NCBI RefSeq assembly: GCF_007970185.1
Contig: NZ_CP042431.1
Location: 7,299,342-7,363,341 of the forward strand
Direction: 5' to 3'
DNA from: Pseudobacter ginsenosidimutans
Lineage (GTDB): Bacteria; Bacteroidota; Bacteroidia; Chitinophagales; Chitinophagaceae
Length of the DNA stretch: 64,000 nucleotides
Below, one piece after another: positions 52,206 to 60,738 of the stretch (the first letter of the stretch is position 1; each line of letters begins with the position of its first letter). Position numbers and translations under genes: made by a program. A model generated the notes under the pieces. The model saw only the letters and a program-made list of their open reading frames with translations. It was not told the origin of the DNA and searched no databases.

Positions 52206-53405
52206 CTATGCTGTAACTTTTGCTGTTGTTAAGAAATGCTGCACGCGATCGATGCTCTGTTGCAGTTTTTCTTCACTGCTGCAGAGGCTCACGCGCACAT
52301 ATGGATTGCCGGCATTGCCGAAGATGCCGCCGGGCGTGATGAATACATTGGCATTGTACAATACTTCATCACTCAAAGCAAATCCATCTTTATATCCTGC
52401 CGGGATCTTCGCCCAAACGAACATGCCTGCCTGGCTTTCATCGTACACGCAATTCAGCAGCGTGAGTAACTCAAACACTTTTGTTCTGCGCGCGCGATAA
52501 ATGCTGTTCACCTGATCGTACCATTCTTTCGGAAGACCTAGCGCAGTAGCTGCCGCCAGTTGCAAAGGCAGGAACATGCCGCTGTCCATATTGCTTTTGA
52601 AGCGCAGCACTTCATCGATGCGCTCTTTGGCGCCGCAGAGTGTGCCTACTCTCCAGCCTGCCATGTTCTGACTTTTGCTCAGGCTGTTCAGTTCCACCAC
52701 GCAATCCTTCGCGCCTTCCACACTGAGCAAACTGGTTGGTTCATCATTCAAAATGAAGCTGTATGGATTATCATGACAGATCAAAATATTATGTTGTTTG
52801 CCGAAAGCCACCAGTTGTTTGAAAAGAGATGCTTCAGGCAATTTGCCGGTTGGCATCTGCGGATAGTTCACCCACATCAGTTTCACTGTGCCCTTACTCT
52901 GTTGGTTAAGCGCAGTTACTTCCTTTCCGAGTTGCTCCAGGTCAGGGAACCAGTTATTTTCCTCTGTAAGCTCGTAGGGAACAGTAGTTCCGCCTGCGAG
53001 CTTCACAGCGCTGCTGTAGGTAGGATAACCGGGATTGGGAATGAGGGCCATATCGCCTGCATCCAGGTAGGTCATGCAGATATGCATAATGCCTTCCTTG
53101 CTGCCGATCAGCGGCAGGATCTCGGTATCAGGGTTCAGTTCTACTTTGTACCATGTTGCATACCAGTCTGCCACTGCCTTGCGCAGCACGGGAGATCCCT
53201 TGTAAGATTGATAGGCATGCACGTTAGGCTTGGCGCTTTCCTCCTGCAGGGTCTTGATCACATCAGGATGCGGCGGCAGATCAGGAGAACCGATGCCAAG
53301 ATTGATGATCTGTTTGCCCTGCTGATTGAGGCCGTCTATTTCCCTGAGCTTTTGTGAGAAATAGTATTCACCAATTCCTTCTAATCTTTTGGAGGTAGTT
53401 ATCAT
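52206..53405 (-). CDS. Class I/II aminotransferase (aromatic operon)
   Basis: 399 residues. Fold type I PLP enzyme: INLGIGSPDLPPHPDV at the N terminus, WVNYPQMPTGKLPE, DNPYSFILNDEPTS, and the PLP Lys in SLSKSQNMAGWRVG. By position between pheA and tyrA it probably transaminates phenylpyruvate and 4-hydroxyphenylpyruvate, or prephenate. The sequence also resembles LL-diaminopimelate aminotransferase-like enzymes, so specificity is inferred from context. It overlaps pheA by 4 bases. Confidence 0.9.
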   Translation of the reverse strand: MITTSKRLEGIGEYYFSQKLREIDGLNQQGKQIINLGIGSPDLPPHPDVIKTLQEESAKPNVHAYQSYKGSPVLRKAVADWYATWYKVELNPDTEILPLIGSKEGIMHICMTYLDAGDMALIPNPGYPTYSSAVKLAGGTTVPYELTEENNWFPDLEQLGKEVTALNQQSKGTVKLMWVNYPQMPTGKLPEASLFKQLVAFGKQHNILICHDNPYSFILNDEPTSLLSVEGAKDCVVELNSLSKSQNMAGWRVGTLCGAKERIDEVLRFKSNMDSGMFLPLQLAAATALGLPKEWYDQVNSIYRARRTKVFELLTLLNCVYDESQAGMFVWAKIPAGYKDGFALSDEVLYNANVFITPGGIFGNAGNPYVRVSLCSSEEKLQQSIDRVQHFLTTAKVTA

Positions 53406-54235
53406 ACGATCGCTTTGCCTTTTTTGTAAACACCGTAAACTTTGAGTTCGGTGGTGATGGGTTTGATCTGGCTGATCACGGTTTCGAACTGGTCAAGGGT
53501 ATCGAATTCCATGTCAGCATGAAAGCTGTACTGCCAGTCGCTTCCCGGAATAGGGAAACTTTGCAGTTTGCTGAGGTTGATGCCTCCGTCTGCGATGCGG
53601 GTGAGCACGCGTGCGAGGCTTCCCCTGCTGTGGTCTGTATTGAAATTCACAGATGCTTTATTGGCGTCTGCTACAGTTTCGGCTATATCTTCCCGTTGGA
53701 TCACCAGGAAGCGCGTGTAATTGCTTTTCATGGTGTGGATATTGGGAGTAATCACATCCAGTTCGAAGAGGTCGGCCGCCAGTTTGCTGGCGATGGCCGC
53801 AATATGTTTGCTTTTGTGCTGGTGTAGTTTTTTTGCACTGAGTGCAGTGTCTTCTGTTTCCACCAGCTTCCAGTCGTATTTGTCCAGGTATTCCAGGCAT
53901 TGCTGAATGGCCATATGGTGACTGTGAACTTCGCGTATATCTTCCAGTTGTACGCCGGGGTTCACTAAAAGATGTTGTTTGATGGGGAGGTAAACTTCTC
54001 CTACGATGCGGAGACTGCTTTTCTGCAATAAGCTGTAGTTGGGGAGGATGCTGCCGGCAATGGAATTTTCGATGGCCATTACGCCGCCATCCGATTCCTT
54101 TTTATTGCCCGCGATCTTCACCACTTCGCGGAATGTGGCGCAGGGTATCACTTCAACATCCTTTCCGAAGTATTGCTGGGCGGCTACCTGGTGAAAACTG
54201 CCTTCGTATCCTTGTATCGAGACTTTTGTTGACAT
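53402..54235 (-). CDS. pheA: Prephenate dehydratase
   Basis: Start at ATG 54235, 277 residues. A longer frame reaches 54268 but lies in the T-tract of the attenuator. The catalytic domain spans about 1-180 (IQGYEGSFHQVAAQQYFG, VMAIENSIAGSILPNYSLL, and the conserved Thr-Arg-Phe in NYTRFLVI). The C-terminal ACT domain (RGSLARVLTRIADGGINLSKLQSFP) usually senses phenylalanine. It converts prephenate to phenylpyruvate. It is first structural gene of the aromatic operon, directly behind the leader peptide and terminator. Confidence 0.95.
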   Translation of the reverse strand: MSTKVSIQGYEGSFHQVAAQQYFGKDVEVIPCATFREVVKIAGNKKESDGGVMAIENSIAGSILPNYSLLQKSSLRIVGEVYLPIKQHLLVNPGVQLEDIREVHSHHMAIQQCLEYLDKYDWKLVETEDTALSAKKLHQHKSKHIAAIASKLAADLFELDVITPNIHTMKSNYTRFLVIQREDIAETVADANKASVNFNTDHSRGSLARVLTRIADGGINLSKLQSFPIPGSDWQYSFHADMEFDTLDQFETVISQIKPITTELKVYGVYKKGKAIV

Positions 54236-54268
54236 AATGGACTGATCTGAAACGATTAGTAAAAACAA

Positions 54269-54293
54269 AAGTCCCGGCGTTTGGCCGGGACTT
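54269..54293 (-). terminator. Attenuator terminator of the aromatic operon
   Basis: A perfect 10-bp GC-rich stem (54284-54293 with 54269-54278, 5-nt loop) is followed on the minus strand by TTGTTTTT. It stands 34 bases upstream of pheA and 22 bases after the leader peptide stop, where readthrough would be required to express the operon. Confidence 0.85.
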
Positions 54294-54347
54294 CTTATGT
54301 TGATTTTTTTATCTCCTAATTTGTTTTCAACAAAAGCATTCCCGGCC
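54283..54347 (-). promoter_or_regulatory. Predicted antiterminator pairing of the aromatic operon leader
   Basis: On the minus strand, GGCCGGGA (54340-54347, leader codons 20-22) is perfectly complementary to TCCCGGCC (54283-54290), which includes most of the 5' arm of the terminator. The two pairings exclude each other. A ribosome stalled at the Phe/Tyr codons just upstream leaves GGCCGGGA free and would favour readthrough. Confidence 0.7.
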
Positions 54348-54405
54348 TCGTACTAAAATAGTAAAAGCTAAAATAAAAGAAACCGTATGCCTTGTTGATG
54401 TTCAT
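54316..54405 (-). CDS. Leader peptide, Phe/Tyr-rich (aromatic operon attenuator)
   Basis: 29 codons, found by reading the gap by eye: ATG 54405, TAG 54316-54318. Residues 7-17 are YGFFYFSFYYF, so five Phe and four Tyr codons fall within eleven positions; then STRPGMLLLKTN and stop. This is the hallmark of a ribosome-stalling leader for Phe and Tyr. The ATG lies 5 bases after the -7 promoter box, so the transcript would be leaderless or nearly so. The structural genes that follow make Phe and Tyr. Confidence 0.82.
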   Translation of the reverse strand: MNINKAYGFFYFSFYYFSTRPGMLLLKTN

Positions 54406-54410
54406 TGAAT

Positions 54411-54440
54411 CAAAAGTAATCACAAAACGTGAAATGCAAA
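54411..54440 (-). promoter_or_regulatory. Promoter of the aromatic amino acid operon
   Basis: On the minus strand, TTTG (54437-54440), an 18-base spacer and TACTTTTG (54411-54418) match the Bacteroidota primary-sigma consensus TTTG-N17-23-TAnnTTTG at every defined position. The start site would be within a few bases of the leader ATG. Confidence 0.75.
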
Positions 54441-54504
54441 ATAAATTTTTGGAGAATTGCAGAAAATTATAGTGAACAAATGTTCGTTGAATCCGCGCAA
54501 ATGC

Positions 54505-55068
54505 TTACTCAAGGCGCTTCTGCATCTGTTCATCAATTTTTTTGAAAAGATGGAATGGCTTGTAGGTTCGCCAGTTATCCAGTTCCATCAGTTCGAAGTA
54601 GCGGTGTAGTTTAGCCCTTTTGAAATCGTACTGTGTTTGTTCTGGCATATTAAGGATCACTACCCAGCCGTTCTCATCGGTGACTTCATCGAACCATTCT
54701 TCGTAGTATTCTTTATCGGAACTATGGAAGTTGAGTACATTCTCTGCAATGAGGATGAACTTGTTGATGCCTTCATAGATAAAGGGATCGGCCACTTCGC
54801 GTTTGAGTTCCATGATATCGTTCTCGATGGCATCGTTCCACTCTCCTATCAGTTCTATTACCGCATAATGCTCTTCATAATCCGCCATCAGCACTTTCAG
54901 GTACATGGTGCGGCTTCCGAAATCATCCCATTGCGGATGGATATAATAATTGTAAATGGTTTGAGTGAACTCAAACTCCGAATATACGCGCCCATAGAAC
55001 GGAGATCGTTCATCCTGCTCACTTGTATAGATGTGACGCCAATTGTAAAATGGTTCTATATCATGCAT
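54505..55068 (-). CDS. Conserved hypothetical cytosolic protein
   Basis: Start at ATG 55068 gives 187 residues; a TTG four codons earlier is unlikely. No signal or membrane segment. Rich in aromatic and acidic residues: DIEPFYNWRHIYTSEQDERS, TMYLKVLMADYEEHYAVIELIGEW, and ENGWVVILNMPEQTQYDFKRA. I do not recognise a named family. It lies upstream of the aromatic operon on the same strand, but a full promoter separates them. Confidence 0.7.
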   Translation of the reverse strand: MHDIEPFYNWRHIYTSEQDERSPFYGRVYSEFEFTQTIYNYYIHPQWDDFGSRTMYLKVLMADYEEHYAVIELIGEWNDAIENDIMELKREVADPFIYEGINKFILIAENVLNFHSSDKEYYEEWFDEVTDENGWVVILNMPEQTQYDFKRAKLHRYFELMELDNWRTYKPFHLFKKIDEQMQKRLE

Positions 55069-55139
55069 AACTGTATACAATTTACGGTCATGCGGGCGCC
55101 CTTTCCAAATATTTTTTTGTGAAAAAATGGAAGGAGAAG

Positions 55140-55958
55140 TTATTGCAGGGAGTCTATCGCTTTCTTTACGCTGCCATATTTGAGCAGCAATTGTTTTGCC
55201 TGCTCGTAATCAGTGATGCCAGCCTGTTCCATCAGCATTTTGGTGCCGCGGTCAACCAGTTTGGCATTGGTAAGCTGCATGTTCACCATCTTGTTATCTT
55301 CTACCCTTCCGATCTGGATCATCACGGATGTGGAGATCATATTGAGAACGAGTTTCTGAGCGGTGCCACTCTTCATGCGGGTGCTTCCTGTAACGAATTC
55401 GGGACCTACCACTACTTCGATAGGATAATCCGCAGCAGCTGCCAGTGGTGTGCCTGCATTGTTGGTGATACAACCGGTGATGATTCCACGCTTTCGCGCT
55501 TCATTCAATGCGCCGATCACATAGGGCGTAGTGCCGCTGGCTGCAATGCCCACCACAACATCCTTATCGCTGATCTGGTGTTTTTCCAGGTCGAGCCAGC
55601 CCTGTTCCCAGCTGTCTTCCGCATATTCGATGGGTTTCTGGATCGCCTCCTGTCCGCCGGCAATGATGCCCACTACCAGCCCCTGCGGGAGGCCATATGT
55701 GGGCGGGATCTCGCTGGCATCCAATACACCGAGACGGCCGCTGGTGCCTGCCCCGATATAAAAAAGCCGGCCACCGGCCAGCATTTTATCACTAATGATG
55801 GTCACCAGCTGTTCAATCTGGGGAATGGCATTGGCCACTACCAGCGGAACCTGCTGGTCTTCTGAATTGATGTTGGTGAGCAGCTCACGGATGCTCATTT
55901 TTTCCAGGTGCCTGTACGGACCTGATTGCTCCGTGACCTTATTGAAAGCCGCTGACAT
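55140..55958 (-). CDS. murQ: N-acetylmuramic acid 6-phosphate etherase
   Basis: Start at ATG 55958 gives 272 residues. Cleaves the lactyl ether of MurNAc 6-phosphate during cell-wall recycling. SIS domain with YIGAGTSGRLGVLDASEIPP and GIAASGTTPYVIGAL; catalytic Glu in the ASEIPPT segment; C-terminal helix with MEQAGITDYEQAKQLLLKYG. It lies 43 bases downstream of the GlcNAc-kinase-like gene, consistent with an amino-sugar salvage operon. Confidence 0.95.
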   Translation of the reverse strand: MSAAFNKVTEQSGPYRHLEKMSIRELLTNINSEDQQVPLVVANAIPQIEQLVTIISDKMLAGGRLFYIGAGTSGRLGVLDASEIPPTYGLPQGLVVGIIAGGQEAIQKPIEYAEDSWEQGWLDLEKHQISDKDVVVGIAASGTTPYVIGALNEARKRGIITGCITNNAGTPLAAAADYPIEVVVGPEFVTGSTRMKSGTAQKLVLNMISTSVMIQIGRVEDNKMVNMQLTNAKLVDRGTKMLMEQAGITDYEQAKQLLLKYGSVKKAIDSLQ

Positions 55959-56001
55959 GTTAGAAGGTTTCTTTTCTAAAAACGGGCCGGTTCTCAAAAA
56001 A

Positions 56002-56856
56002 TTATCCGATATGATACTTGATAAGGCCTGGCATCGGTGTCTTCAGTACTTTGCCCAGCTCGAATTCATAAGCATGACAAAGTTCTTCCAACACTTCTTT
56101 GAAAGCAAAACCCACGCTGCCTACAAAGTGGATCGGCATCTTCCAGCTTTCTCCCAGTTTGCAGAGATGGGTAAAAAAGAAATCATTGAGTCCGTCTTCG
56201 ATGATGTTCTCGATCATGTAATGGTCGCGGTTCTCAGAAAGGAACATGGAGAAGGAAGCCAGGTACCTGTTGGGGAAAGGCTTTTTGTACACGTTATCGA
56301 GGATCTCCGGAGCGGATGTATTGTATTTTTGTTCGAACCGGTATTTCAGGTCTTCATCGAAAGTGCCGTAGAGATAATATTGGATCACTTTCTTGCCGAG
56401 ATAGGCGCCACTGCCTTCATCGCCCAGGGCATAACCCAGGCCCGGGCTTATTTTCACGATCTTCTTACCATTGTAATAGCAGGTATTGCTGCCCGTTCCC
56501 AGGATACAGGCGATTCCTTTCTGGTCCTGGCAGGACGCCCGGGCAATGCCCATGAGATCGTGGTCCACTTCAATCGGCTTCACGCCCTTAAATATTCGTG
56601 TCAGCGCTGTTTTCACCGACTTCGCATTGACGGGACTGCTGCAACCGGTGCCGTAATAATAGATAGCGGTGATGGATTCCAGTTCCGCTTTTTTGAAACC
56701 GGGCAATAATTCCTTCCTGATCACATCCTCGATCTGATCGGTATTCAGAAAATAAGGGCTGATACCCTGGGTGAATACCGTTTTCGTTTTTTTACCTTTT
56801 CCGGCCAGGGCCCATTCCGCCTTGGTAGATCCACTATCTGCTATCAATATTGCCAT
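56002..56856 (-). CDS. BadF/BadG-type kinase, probably N-acetylglucosamine/amino-sugar kinase
   Basis: 284 residues of the actin-like ATPase fold: PHOSPHATE-1 motif IADSGSTKAEWAL, PHOSPHATE-2 ILGTGSNTCYY and GLGYALGDEGSGAYLGK. Similar to GlcNAc kinase-type members of the BadF/BadG/BcrA family. Because it is upstream of murQ, it probably phosphorylates GlcNAc or MurNAc released by cell-wall turnover. Substrate inferred from context. Confidence 0.85.
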   Translation of the reverse strand: MAILIADSGSTKAEWALAGKGKKTKTVFTQGISPYFLNTDQIEDVIRKELLPGFKKAELESITAIYYYGTGCSSPVNAKSVKTALTRIFKGVKPIEVDHDLMGIARASCQDQKGIACILGTGSNTCYYNGKKIVKISPGLGYALGDEGSGAYLGKKVIQYYLYGTFDEDLKYRFEQKYNTSAPEILDNVYKKPFPNRYLASFSMFLSENRDHYMIENIIEDGLNDFFFTHLCKLGESWKMPIHFVGSVGFAFKEVLEELCHAYEFELGKVLKTPMPGLIKYHIG

Positions 56857-56997
56857 AAAACTTCATTTAATCTTCGGCCCGGGAGCTATCACTCCTACCA
56901 TTTAACAACCGTTCAACGAAGGTAAAGCGCGGAATTGAGAATTAATTATGAACTTCGCCCCGAAATTTGGAAAATTTAATATTTAAGTGACCCTTGC

Positions 56998-58584
56998 ATG
57001 AAGAAATTACAGGTATGGCTCCCATTGCTCTTTTCGATTGTGCTGATCGTTGGAATGTGGATCGGATCGGGGCTCAGGAAGAATATTCCCTTCTCACGCG
57101 GACTGTTTGAATCCGCCCGTCCTTCCACCATCCAGGAAGTGATGGACCTGATCAACCTGCGCTATGTTGATTCAGTCAGTACAGACTCCCTGAGCGATGA
57201 TGCCGTGATGGCAATGCTCGGCCATCTGGACCCGCACTCCATCTATATCCCGGCCAACCGCCTCGCAGAAGTGAATGAAGACCTCCAGGGTAATTTCGAA
57301 GGCATCGGCGTGGAATACTTCATCCTAAGCGATACCGTTTACGCCAGCAATGTACTGGCAGACGGCCCCAGCGATAAAGCAGGCATCAAAACCGGAGACC
57401 GCTTCCTCAAAGTGGGCGACTCTGTAGTTACCGGCAAAGACATCAATGGCGACAAGATCCGCAAACTCCTCCGCGGCCCTTCCGGCTCCAAAGTGAATAT
57501 CACTTTGCTCCGCGACGGAAAGCAAGTCACTACCACCGTTACCCGCGGCATGATCCCCCTGTATTCCGTTGATGCATCCTATATGCTCGACAGCACTACC
57601 GGTTATATCCACGTGAATAAATTCTCCGGCACTACCTACGAAGAATTCATGGCAGCCATGGAAGAGCTCCAGAAAAAAGGATTGAAAAAACTCATGCTCG
57701 ATCTCCGCGATAATGGCGGCGGCATCCTCGGCGAAGCTATCGATATGGCCGATGAATTCCTGGATGATGATAAACTCATTGTATATACGCAGGGCAGTCA
57801 CTCCAAAAAGACTGAATACCGCTGCAAACGCCCGGGCCTCTTTGAAAAAGGAGAACTGGTGGTACTGATAGATGAGAACTCCGCTTCCGCCAGTGAAGTA
57901 CTGGCAGGTGCATTACAGGACTGGGACCGCGCCACCATCGTGGGCCGCCGCTCCTTTGGTAAAGGACTGGTACAGGAACAATATGAGCTGAACAATGGCT
58001 CTGCCCTGCGCCTCACCGTTGCACGTTACTATACACCGCTCGGGCGCAATATCCAGAAACCATATGGTAATGGCAGGGCCGCTTACCGCGAAGAACTGGA
58101 CCACCGTTTCGAGAATGGAGAAATGCTCCATGGCGATACCGCTACCACACATGCAGGACCTCAATACAAAACGAAAAAAGGAAAGATCGTGTACGGCGGC
58201 GGTGGCATCACACCCGATGTATTCGTTCCCTACGATACCACTTCGTTGTCGAGGGAAACCTACCAACTGTTGAGCACACCCGCTTTCAGCAGGTTCATCT
58301 TTACCTATTTCATCCAGCACAGGGATTATTTCAAACAATTCAAATCCCCGCTGGAACTGGCAAAAGGATTCAAGCCCGAAAACGGCGCTTATGCCAGCCT
58401 GGTAGACTATGCTGCAAAGAACAATATCAACCTGCAAAATATCCCGGCAAGGGATAAAGAGGAACTGAACAGACGTATTCAAACCTGGATGGCCAGACAG
58501 ATCTGGAGAATGGAAGGATATTTTGAAGTGAACAACTACTTCGATAATGAAGTGAAGAAAGGACAGGAGATCCTGATACAATAA
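56998..58584 (+). CDS. S41 family C-terminal processing protease with PDZ domain
   Basis: 528 residues. A single N-terminal membrane helix or signal (about 5-22), PDZ domain (about 85-185; SDTVYASNVLADGPSDKAGI, GDRFLKVGDSVV), and peptidase S41 domain (about 195-370) with nucleophile Ser in DENSASASEVLAGAL and general-base Lys in RRSFGKGLVQEQ. It cleaves C termini of periplasmic proteins (Prc/CtpA type). Divergent from the sugar kinase gene; 5 bases upstream of the YdcF-like gene. Confidence 0.93.
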   Translation: MKKLQVWLPLLFSIVLIVGMWIGSGLRKNIPFSRGLFESARPSTIQEVMDLINLRYVDSVSTDSLSDDAVMAMLGHLDPHSIYIPANRLAEVNEDLQGNFEGIGVEYFILSDTVYASNVLADGPSDKAGIKTGDRFLKVGDSVVTGKDINGDKIRKLLRGPSGSKVNITLLRDGKQVTTTVTRGMIPLYSVDASYMLDSTTGYIHVNKFSGTTYEEFMAAMEELQKKGLKKLMLDLRDNGGGILGEAIDMADEFLDDDKLIVYTQGSHSKKTEYRCKRPGLFEKGELVVLIDENSASASEVLAGALQDWDRATIVGRRSFGKGLVQEQYELNNGSALRLTVARYYTPLGRNIQKPYGNGRAAYREELDHRFENGEMLHGDTATTHAGPQYKTKKGKIVYGGGGITPDVFVPYDTTSLSRETYQLLSTPAFSRFIFTYFIQHRDYFKQFKSPLELAKGFKPENGAYASLVDYAAKNNINLQNIPARDKEELNRRIQTWMARQIWRMEGYFEVNNYFDNEVKKGQEILIQ

Positions 58585-58589
58585 CGTTT

Positions 58590-59237
58590 ATGATCACCCC
58601 GGAAATCATTTCGCTGGCCAGGAAGCTCTGGGATTATCACCGGATGGGACAACCGCTTTCCAAAGCGGACTGCATCCTCGCGCTCGGCACGCAGGATACG
58701 CGCGTGGCGGAACGGGCTGCTGAGCTCTTCCACCAGGGATATGCTCCACTGATCGTTTTCTCGGGTGGACTGGGTAAGATCACCGCTTCCATCTGGACAC
58801 AATCTGAAGCAGAACGTTTCGCTGAAATAGCTATCAGCAAAGGCGTTCCTGCAGACGCTATTCTCATAGAGAATAAAAGCACCAATACAGGTGAGAATAT
58901 TCTCTTCACGCAAAAATTGCTTCTGGAGAAACAGATCGAAGCGAACAGTTTTATCGTTGTGCAGAAACCATATATGGAAAGGCGCAGCTTCGCTACATTC
59001 AAAAAACACTGGCCGGAGAAAGTACTGTATGTTACTTCACCGGACTTAACTTTCGAACAATATATTGTACCCGAATTGCCCATGGAACTGCTCATCAACT
59101 CTATGGTAGGCGATCTTCAACGGATCAAACTGTATCCTGAAAAGGGTTTCCAGATCCACCAGGATATTCCGGAAGATGTGTGGGCCGCTTTTGAAGAATT
59201 AGCTGCAATGGGCTTCGACAGGTTCCTGATCAAATAA
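58590..59237 (+). CDS. YdcF/DUF218-family protein
   Basis: 215 residues with no signal peptide. The core reads ADCILALGTQDTRVAERAAE, LIVFSGGLGKIT, FAEIAISKGVPADAILIENKS and TNTGENILFT, matching DUF218, a Rossmann-like domain that includes the E. coli YdcF, which binds SAM. It is the cytosolic, SanA-free type. Probably cotranscribed with the S41 protease gene. Confidence 0.88.
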   Translation: MITPEIISLARKLWDYHRMGQPLSKADCILALGTQDTRVAERAAELFHQGYAPLIVFSGGLGKITASIWTQSEAERFAEIAISKGVPADAILIENKSTNTGENILFTQKLLLEKQIEANSFIVVQKPYMERRSFATFKKHWPEKVLYVTSPDLTFEQYIVPELPMELLINSMVGDLQRIKLYPEKGFQIHQDIPEDVWAAFEELAAMGFDRFLIK

Positions 59238-59255
59238 TTTTCTTATCTTATTACT

Positions 59256-60080
59256 ATGAAACATTTACTCGTGTTCTCGCTGCCATTCCTGTTGTCTGCC
59301 TGCTTTTCAATACCGGACAAAAAGGAAATAGAAGAAAAGCTGGAGGAACTGAAGAAGATCGCCTTTGATGACGCTTACATTTATATCGATTCAAGGGATA
59401 CGCTGAATGTTATTCGCACCAACCTGGATTCAGGCAGGCTGGAAGAAAAAAATTCTGTGGTCCTTTCTGCACATGGCAGGTCTCCCTACTCCATCACAGG
59501 CAAGTATGAAAATTACCTGAAAAAAGGTGAATGGCGTTATCAAACAGGTAATATCGGAGCTACCACCATCACCTACTCTCCTTATGCCATCGGTAATTTC
59601 ATCAAGACCAACCTGCCGGAACGCGGCACCACCACTGTTATCGATGCCAATACAGAAAAATACCATCTCACAGTCAAAGAGGATTCCATCACCATCCTCT
59701 TCCACGCAGATACATTATCAGCACGCGTAAAACGCAGACCTTATGAAGATCTGATAGCAGAGCAAATGCTGAACAAAGGCTATAAGCTGAGTACAACTGA
59801 AAACAAACTGTTGCAGGACAGCAGCAATATCGTGAGCATAACCAGTATGAAATTTGTAAAAGGAACCGAAAGGATATTTTACAAAACAGCTTATGCAGTG
59901 ATGAAGAACGGATACCTCGCTTATGCCATGCAGTATGGTTTCAATGAACAGTCGGCAGCAGAATTCCTGTTCGATGGAGTGCTGACCAATCTCTTCCTGA
60001 ATGGAGAACGTTTTTATTATCCATTCAGGAAAAATGAAACGTCTGAATCAATGGAATCAGATTCTACCTACTCAGAATAA
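59256..60080 (+). CDS. Hypothetical lipoprotein
   Basis: 274 residues with a lipoprotein signal ending at Cys16 (LLSAC), then a charged helix (DKKEIEEKLEELKKIAFD) and a beta-rich part with MORN-like pieces (YENYLKKGEWRYQTGNIG). No family recognised. It lies 18 bases after the YdcF-like gene and before a strong terminator. Confidence 0.72.
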   Translation: MKHLLVFSLPFLLSACFSIPDKKEIEEKLEELKKIAFDDAYIYIDSRDTLNVIRTNLDSGRLEEKNSVVLSAHGRSPYSITGKYENYLKKGEWRYQTGNIGATTITYSPYAIGNFIKTNLPERGTTTVIDANTEKYHLTVKEDSITILFHADTLSARVKRRPYEDLIAEQMLNKGYKLSTTENKLLQDSSNIVSITSMKFVKGTERIFYKTAYAVMKNGYLAYAMQYGFNEQSAAEFLFDGVLTNLFLNGERFYYPFRKNETSESMESDSTYSE

Positions 60081-60098
60081 TCAGTTATCATAAGATCG

Positions 60099-60126
60099 AA
60101 AGCCCGGAATAGAAATTCCGGGCTTT
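60099..60126. terminator. Bidirectional intrinsic terminator
   Basis: A perfect 12-bp stem (60099-60110 with 60115-60126, 4-nt loop) is followed by a T run, between the convergent lipoprotein gene and the DUF6249-like gene. Confidence 0.87.
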
Positions 60127-60167
60127 TTGTTGTAACGATTAACTAATTGACGATTGCTGTATATAGA

Positions 60168-60524
60168 TCAATTGTTGCTTCTGTTGTCAAGCGTTTCCTT
60201 TTTCTCGATCCTGTAACTGATCACCAGTCCGAGACCCCCGAAGATGCCGATGAGCGCAAAGTATAATGGCACATATTCATCTTCATATGCATTCAGTTTG
60301 AACATACCTGAATGTTGCAGCAGGAAAGCAAGGAATAATCCTAAACCTGCTCCTACCAATAACAATCCCCACTTCAGATTTTTATAAGGTGCGGGGCGAT
60401 AATCCTTGGGGTTCAGCCCCTTTTCTATCATGGCCAGGTTCTCTTTCCTCCACATGTATACGATGCCAAACAAGCATCCGAACATTGAAAGGAACAAAAC
60501 GACGGGAACTAATGTACTTTCCAT
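60168..60524 (-). CDS. DUF6249-like membrane protein
   Basis: Start at ATG 60524 gives 118 residues; the longer frame is unsupported. Three hydrophobic segments (about 4-22, 49-68 and 84-104) with a conserved intracellular loop WRKENLAMIEKGLNPKDY. Such proteins are commonly found next to ECF sigma factor genes in Bacteroidota, as here (divergent from one). Role unknown; it may sense envelope state. Confidence 0.78.
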   Translation of the reverse strand: MESTLVPVVLFLSMFGCLFGIVYMWRKENLAMIEKGLNPKDYRPAPYKNLKWGLLLVGAGLGLFLAFLLQHSGMFKLNAYEDEYVPLYFALIGIFGGLGLVISYRIEKKETLDNRSNN

Positions 60525-60738
60525 AAAACTGTCTTTATAATTTGAGGTTGATTGTTTCCTGAATGATCTGACGCCGCTTTTGTTTCCCGGGTTACAGCGC
60601 ATTGAAAGTTTTTTTCCGGCGGCGCTCATTCTGTAACTATGACTCCCCCGTCTGCTCCTGGTTACAGGTTTTTCTTTTTTTATTTATTTGTACCTTACCT
60701 GTAACATGAGAAAAACTTCTGTAGTCTAATACCTTGCG

